Both the position numbers and the translations under genes were made by a program. Shown here in pieces: positions 58,894 to 64,000 of a stretch of 64,000 nt of DNA. The notes beneath the pieces were generated by a model, which was given only the letters and a program-made list of their open reading frames with translations, made no database searches and was not told the origin of the DNA. Each line of letters opens with the position of its first letter. Positions within the stretch are counted from its first letter, which is position 1. This DNA comes from Ehretia macrophylla (lineage: Eukaryota > Streptophyta > Magnoliopsida > Boraginales > Ehretiaceae). Where the stretch lies: NCBI GenBank assembly GCA_037974665.1, contig CM075771.1, positions 34,456,425 through 34,520,424 of the forward strand, given 5' to 3'.

Positions 58894-59790
58894 GATGGCG
58901 ATTGGTATTATAAAATGAGTTTGGACATAAATTGAATGAAAGTGAAAATAGAATGAACTTGAAAAAGAGTATGTCATGCTTGATAAACTACAGTAATGAA
59001 GATAGAAATGGATGTATTGGGAATGAGTTAATGACTTTTGTAAAAAGTTTGCCCTTTTGTTATATTGTCTTAAATATAAAATATAATAATAATAATAATG
59101 GAAATAGTATGAGAATAATAATATTAATAATAAATAATAATGTCATTTTGTTATTATATATATTTATGTTTTGAAATGGCATTTTGGTTATTTGACAAAT
59201 AATAATATTATTAATATTAATAAATGATAATAGTACAATTGTCTATTTGTTATTATATGCATGTTTTCTTTTGAAAGTGTATTTTTGTATTTGATAATAT
59301 TATTGTTGTTACTAATAAATAATAATATAGGTTGTATTAATAACTAATAATAATTATTATTATTATAATGACAACCAAAATAAGGATCACCTCCGTGTTA
59401 TGTTTTAAATGGACATTTTGGTCATTTAATAAATAATAAATAAAATAATGATAATAAAGTTGCCTTTTTGTTATTGTATATATGTTATAGTTCGAAAGGA
59501 CATTTTGATCATTTAACAAATGAGTTCATTCCCATGGACATATGGATGAACTATTTTCTTGTGTTTTGTCATGATTGGGAGGAATCGAATTACCTAGGGA
59601 ATAAGATTCTCATATTCATTATTCCATATCATGCATGGGAATGGAAATAAAGTTAGACATTCTATTCTATTCTTATTTTGATATATGAATCCCAGATTCA
59701 TTACTCCATACTATGTATGTGAATGGAAATAAAGTTACAAGTTAGAAATGCTATTTTATTCCTAATTAATTCCAACATACAAGTCACTAT
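58894..59790. mobile_element. AT-core TIR element, family B copy 2
   Basis: The left end 'gatggcgattggtatta' matches the 28261 element. The right end is more decayed ('cataca.gtcactat'). TTA lies at the left edge and again at 59793-59795. The core is (AAT)n-like with several repeats of 'cattttggtcatttaa'. Older-looking than copy 1. Confidence 0.6.
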
Positions 59791-59905
59791 TTTTATTTTG
59801 GATGGATGATTGTGGGGGGAAAATGGCAATGGTTGAGACATGAATGTCTATGTAAATATTGTGTTTGGTATTACAAAAAACATAAGAATATTAAGTACCT
59901 TTAAG

Positions 59906-60302
59906 GGGTAAATCTCAGAATTAGTCCCTATTATTTACCTGTTTTAGACAATTAGTCTCTATTATTTTAGAAGTTACGCGGTTAATCCCTATTGTTTGCA
60001 AAAGTCCCATCAGTAGTCCCTATTGTTTCAAAAGTCACTCATTTAGTTCTTATTATTTGTAAATGTCTCACTATTAGTTCTCATTATTTACAAATATTCC
60101 ACCATTAGTCTTTATTATTTGTAAAAGTGTCACTATTAAGGGTGAGACATTTGCAAATATTGAAGACTAATGACAAGACTTTTACAAACAATAGGAACTA
60201 AATGAGTGACTTTTGAAATAATATGAACTACTGATGGAACTTTTGCAAACAATAGGGACTGATAACTTCTAAAACAATATGGACTATTTGTCCAATTTGC
60301 CC
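59906..60302. mobile_element. MULE-like MITE built of short repeats
   Basis: Perfect 10-bp TSD 'tacctttaag' (59896-59905 and 60303-60312). The ends are 'gggtaaat' and 'atttgccc' (one mismatch). The interior is a ladder of 'attagtccctattattt'-type units running one way, then the inverted form. Confidence 0.85.
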
Positions 60303-60312
60303 TACCTTTAAG

Positions 60313-60681
60313 TATTATGCTATAGGTTTTTTTTTTTTTTGTTAAATAAACAAGTGATTCATTTATTTCAAAAACTTTAAAAAGAAATTACATGGTTAAA
60401 AGAAAAAGAATACCAAAAACCTATATGAGTATTTGTTGGCTAAAGTTCCAATCTATATAAATAAATCTGGTAATAGGGCTATTCACAAATTTCGGATTCA
60501 CAAATAGTAATTTTGTCAAAAACCTGTTCCTCCGTGAGAACTTCATCATTATAACTTATGTTGTTTATCTCACACCAGAAGTAGACAGCTCTAGTGAAAA
60601 AATACCTTTATGGGGCGTTTGTTTCAGGATATAAGTTTGTAGGGAATGTGCTTTGCTATAGTTGTTAGAAAGTATAAATAC
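60313..60681. other. Intergenic, nothing recognised
   Basis: Starts with an oligo-T run near 60329, which could be the tail of an old minus-strand retroposon. No domain seen. Confidence 0.35.
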
Positions 60682-60686
60682 CTTTA

Positions 60687-61717
60687 GGGGGCATTTGGTT
60701 CACAGATCGATTTTTCATTATTAAGAATAATATTCATGGGAATGACACTAAGAATGTTAATCCTGGGAATGTGATTAAAACTGTTTGACACATTAAAAAT
60801 ATTCCTAGTCAAATTTATAGGAATATTTTTTGGTTATGTTTGGTTAGACTCAATACTCCTAAGAATCTTGAGTAATTTTTCAATAATGCCCTTAATTAAA
60901 AAAAATTAATAAGTTTAAATTATTTCATTTCATTTTATTTTTATTTTTATTTTTAGTTTTATTTTTATTTTTATTATTTTCTAAATATTTTATTTTTTAC
61001 TTTTATTTAATTTTATTCTTATTAATTTTATTATATTATATTATATATTTTTTATTTTATTATATTATTTATTTATTTTTAGATTATAAAATGTTAGTTA
61101 AACTTAAAAAATTAATAATTTTTATTTATTATATTTTATTTTATTATTTTATTTTTTTATAAATATTGTATTTTGTTTACTTTTATTAATTTTTATTTAG
61201 TTTTCTTATTTTATTTTTATATTTTATAATTTTTATCTTATTTTAATTTTAATTTAATTTAATTTTATATATTTCTTTTATTTTTTATATTTTATTTTAT
61301 TTTATCTTATTTTATTATTATTTTAATTTTAATTTAATTTTTAATTTTTATATTTTAATATTTTAATTTTATTTTATCTTATTTTTATTTTTATGTTATT
61401 TTATTATTTATTTAATTTTAATTTATTTTTTACTTTTTTATTTTTTAATTATATTATTTTAGTTGTTTTAATTTTGTATTTTTTAAGATAGATATTTGTG
61501 TTTTTTTGTTTCTCCAAAATATTCCCACGACTTGGGAATGTAGGACTCTCACCCCCTCACATGGGAATAGAAATTGAGTAAATCATGAGAATATTGCATT
61601 CTCAACAATGTAATATTCCCAGAAATATTTTTCTATTCCGTGAACCAAATATGAGAATAACATATTCCAGACTTCACATTCTTGTGAATCCTGTAAGATT
61701 CCACGAACCAAACGCCA
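60687..61717. mobile_element. AT-core TIR element, family A copy 2
   Basis: The termini are 'gggggcatttggttc' and 'gaaccaaacgcca', with a 5-bp direct repeat 'cttta' at both edges (60682-60686 and 61718-61722). It is homologous to 17128-18073 in both flanks. The T/A-rich core (about 60900-61490) differs in detail. Confidence 0.8.
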
Positions 61718-61973
61718 CTTTAAAGCTATATATAAGAACTTGGGCCTCTTCACCATGCCTGCACATGTGTATGCATCTTTAGTGAAGTGCTCACTCGAGA
61801 AAGAACGAAGATATGAAGTATGGAGTATGAAGTGAAGCGGAGAATTTTACCCAAGAATGTCATTGAGTGGGGAAAAAGTATAGGATTCGGTTTGCCGGAC
61901 TTCGTGATCATACTCATAAATTATGTAAATTTCACCACTGTTTTTGGGTTTAATTGGTTGGACTCAATATTTT

Positions 61974-64000
61974 TGTCACGCCCCGACCCAACCCTACACT
62001 AAAGGTTAAGTCTAGATCCGACAAACGAACAGAGTCTCTCCTGTACTATGGACATTTTGAAAACCTGTAAACGCTCAATAAAGCCACAAAAGAACAAGAC
62101 AAGCTTTTATAACTAAAGTCCAAAGGTTCAAGGCAATCCGAGCCTTGAGATATACAGTAGTTCAGATTCACACAAGCATGCATTCAACTTAACTATTTTA
62201 CAAAACCGCTTATCATGCCACTCCATGATATCATTGAAACAATCTTAGAAGTTGAAAACAACATACATTAGAACATTCACTCCCAAGCATGCAAAACAGC
62301 TAAAAATAGAACATAAGTTATTACATGTCATGGTTCCGAATCTACTACTACAACATCTATCTTTCAACTTTCACCTACATAACATATACATAGCTTTTAG
62401 GCTACAAAATAGAACATAAAGTAAACAAATGAGTTCTTCATTAAACGACAAGAATATAAACCACCTTAGGCAACTAGACACAGCAACTAAGGCAATGGTT
62501 CAATCTGAACCTCCGGTTCTTCTCCTTCAAACCAAATCTAGCTGGGGATCACCCACAGCGTCTCCTGAAACATTTTAGTAAGGTATGAGCAACCACTATT
62601 GCCGAGTGAGGGATAAAGGCCAAACGAGACGTGCAATGCAACAAATATAACAGTTAACAAGAAAAACAAGTAAAGTACATTTGAAACAGTAAATAACCAC
62701 ACATATCAAAGGATATGATAGACTTAACCCCAAATTCCATGATTCTCTTATCTTTGGCCACAAACTACGATCAATGTGCCGGCGAATTCCCAATCACCTC
62801 AATGGGTGTACTCCGGATATACCCCAATAATCCTATGACCCAATATCCCCTGGCAATCTCCGGACCAGGCGAATGAGAGACTAGGGCACGGAGTTTAAAT
62901 ATCCACTAGTAAGCCCTCTGCCGCCTAGCTGATATTCAACATATCCGCCCCTGACACTATGGTTGCGCAACTACTATGCAATGCACATTAACACTTGGCA
63001 ATAAGATAATCAAATAAGAACAGCAACACTTAGGAGGGTCAACAAAAGAGGTTGCCCCCGAGACAGCTCATATGATAAGCAATAGTACAAAACTAATTAA
63101 AAGAGTATAAAGGGAAAAGTTGTACATTTTTCCAATAAACCAATACCAAAAGCTCATAAACATCTTATAATTGTAATTAAACACTTAATACACACTTACA
63201 AGGTTATAGAAGTGAAAAATCATTCATTTCTCAATTATCCCCCTTTTATCCTAAACCATTTTCCTTCCAAATCAAAGTTAATGTTTCGAATTCATGGGGG
63301 AAGCTATACCATTCTTCTAATTAACCCTTAAGGCACCCTTACAACCCTCAAACACATTCAAACACTTGCAATTACCCCAAAAGCCCCAATATCCCTCTTA
63401 TGGCTTTGAACTACATATACCTTAATTGGGATGCAAACAAGGGTTAGCAAAGCTTCTATAGTACCTAGGTAGTCTAAGAATTCCAAATATGAAGCTTGAT
63501 TCCACCCGGATTAGCTTTAACCCCGAAACCCTTTTTAAAAAGTCGGCTATTTCACATTTTATATAAGTTTAGAGCAATTTGAGGGCACGGGGCTATTGGA
63601 CTACCTTCATTAGCACCTAAGGTATCTATTAGAAGTAACAAATCAAGCTAATACGCACAATTACACAAAACCCTAAAAATTCATAATTATTCACCTCATA
63701 AAATCAAAGTAACGATTACTACCGTTTAAAATGCGAACCAATGGCTTAAATGTGTTCTCTAGCACTTATATACAATTTACAATAGCATAGATAAGCATTT
63801 CAATAGCATTTGATAGCATTTCTAACAATTCAAGAAAAGTGTAACATTTTTAATATGCAAAAAGAGTCATGAAATCCCTTACCTACAGCGCGTAGGAGCA
63901 CCTAGAAGGCTTGTACACACCCTAAACTACTTGTTCTAGGCTTGGAGAGGCTTCGATTGAAGAGTTGAATATCAAAATCTCCCTCTTATGGCTGCAAGAA
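61974..64000. mobile_element. Probable LTR-retrotransposon LTR, running off the window
   Basis: A sharp change from AT-rich to mixed composition occurs at 'TGTCACGCCCCGACCC', a typical start of plant Gypsy LTRs. The sequence that follows has no long open frame and continues to the window end. No second LTR, PBS or coding region is visible, so the class is a guess from the terminal motif. Confidence 0.4.

Noticed and set aside
1-64000. tRNA, rRNA and CRISPR arrays
   Set aside because: B-box-like motifs were found only in SINE-like contexts. No complete cloverleaf, no rRNA-like sequence and no spaced direct-repeat array was seen.

Overview
This is plant nuclear DNA, very AT-rich, with long TE-filled introns and GT-AG splicing. 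The gene set (a plant P1B-ATPase, an RNA-directed DNA methylation remodeler and two MIR169 hairpins) points to a flowering plant, most likely a eudicot. I cannot name the species.

Layout. 1-11.3 kb is intergenic and holds several inverted-repeat elements. 11.3-23.1 kb (+) is a complete nine-exon gene for a zinc/cadmium P1B-type ATPase of the HMA2/HMA4 type (989 aa). Its TATA box, 5' UTR intron, exon phases and all P-type ATPase motifs agree, and introns 1 and 2 carry several mobile elements. 23.1-39 kb is intergenic, with MULE-like foldback elements, a decayed LINE, two SINE copies with clear target-site duplications (TSDs), and two MIR169 precursor hairpins in the same orientation 5.5 kb apart (31044-31186 and 36541-36819). 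39.4-57.2 kb (-) is a SNF2 remodeler gene of the DRD1/CHR35 type, which acts in Pol V-dependent RNA-directed DNA methylation. The 874-aa core model from five coding exons is fully in phase. Two upstream exons (57.06 and 56.7 kb) form the 5' end, but the upstream ATG does not read in frame into the core. 57.3-64 kb holds four inverted-repeat elements and what looks like part of an LTR.

Most striking structure. The large intron of the DRD1-type gene (41240-48713) contains nested transposons: a 5.17-kb Copia element (LTRs 254/258 identical, one in-frame TAG between gag and pol) sits inside a roughly 1-kb hAT-like element with an 8-bp TSD. Another inverted-repeat element starts about 100 bp upstream of the gene's TATA box. 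A gene that helps silence transposons is therefore itself loaded with transposons, which makes feedback control testable.

How the genes work together. The HMA-type pump should move Zn/Cd, miR169 targets NF-YA transcripts, and the DRD1-type protein supports Pol V transcription. Nothing in the sequence shows they are coregulated. Repeat families also recur: two AT-core element families occur twice each, five or six MULE-like elements have 9-10-bp TSDs, and a SINE family occurs twice.
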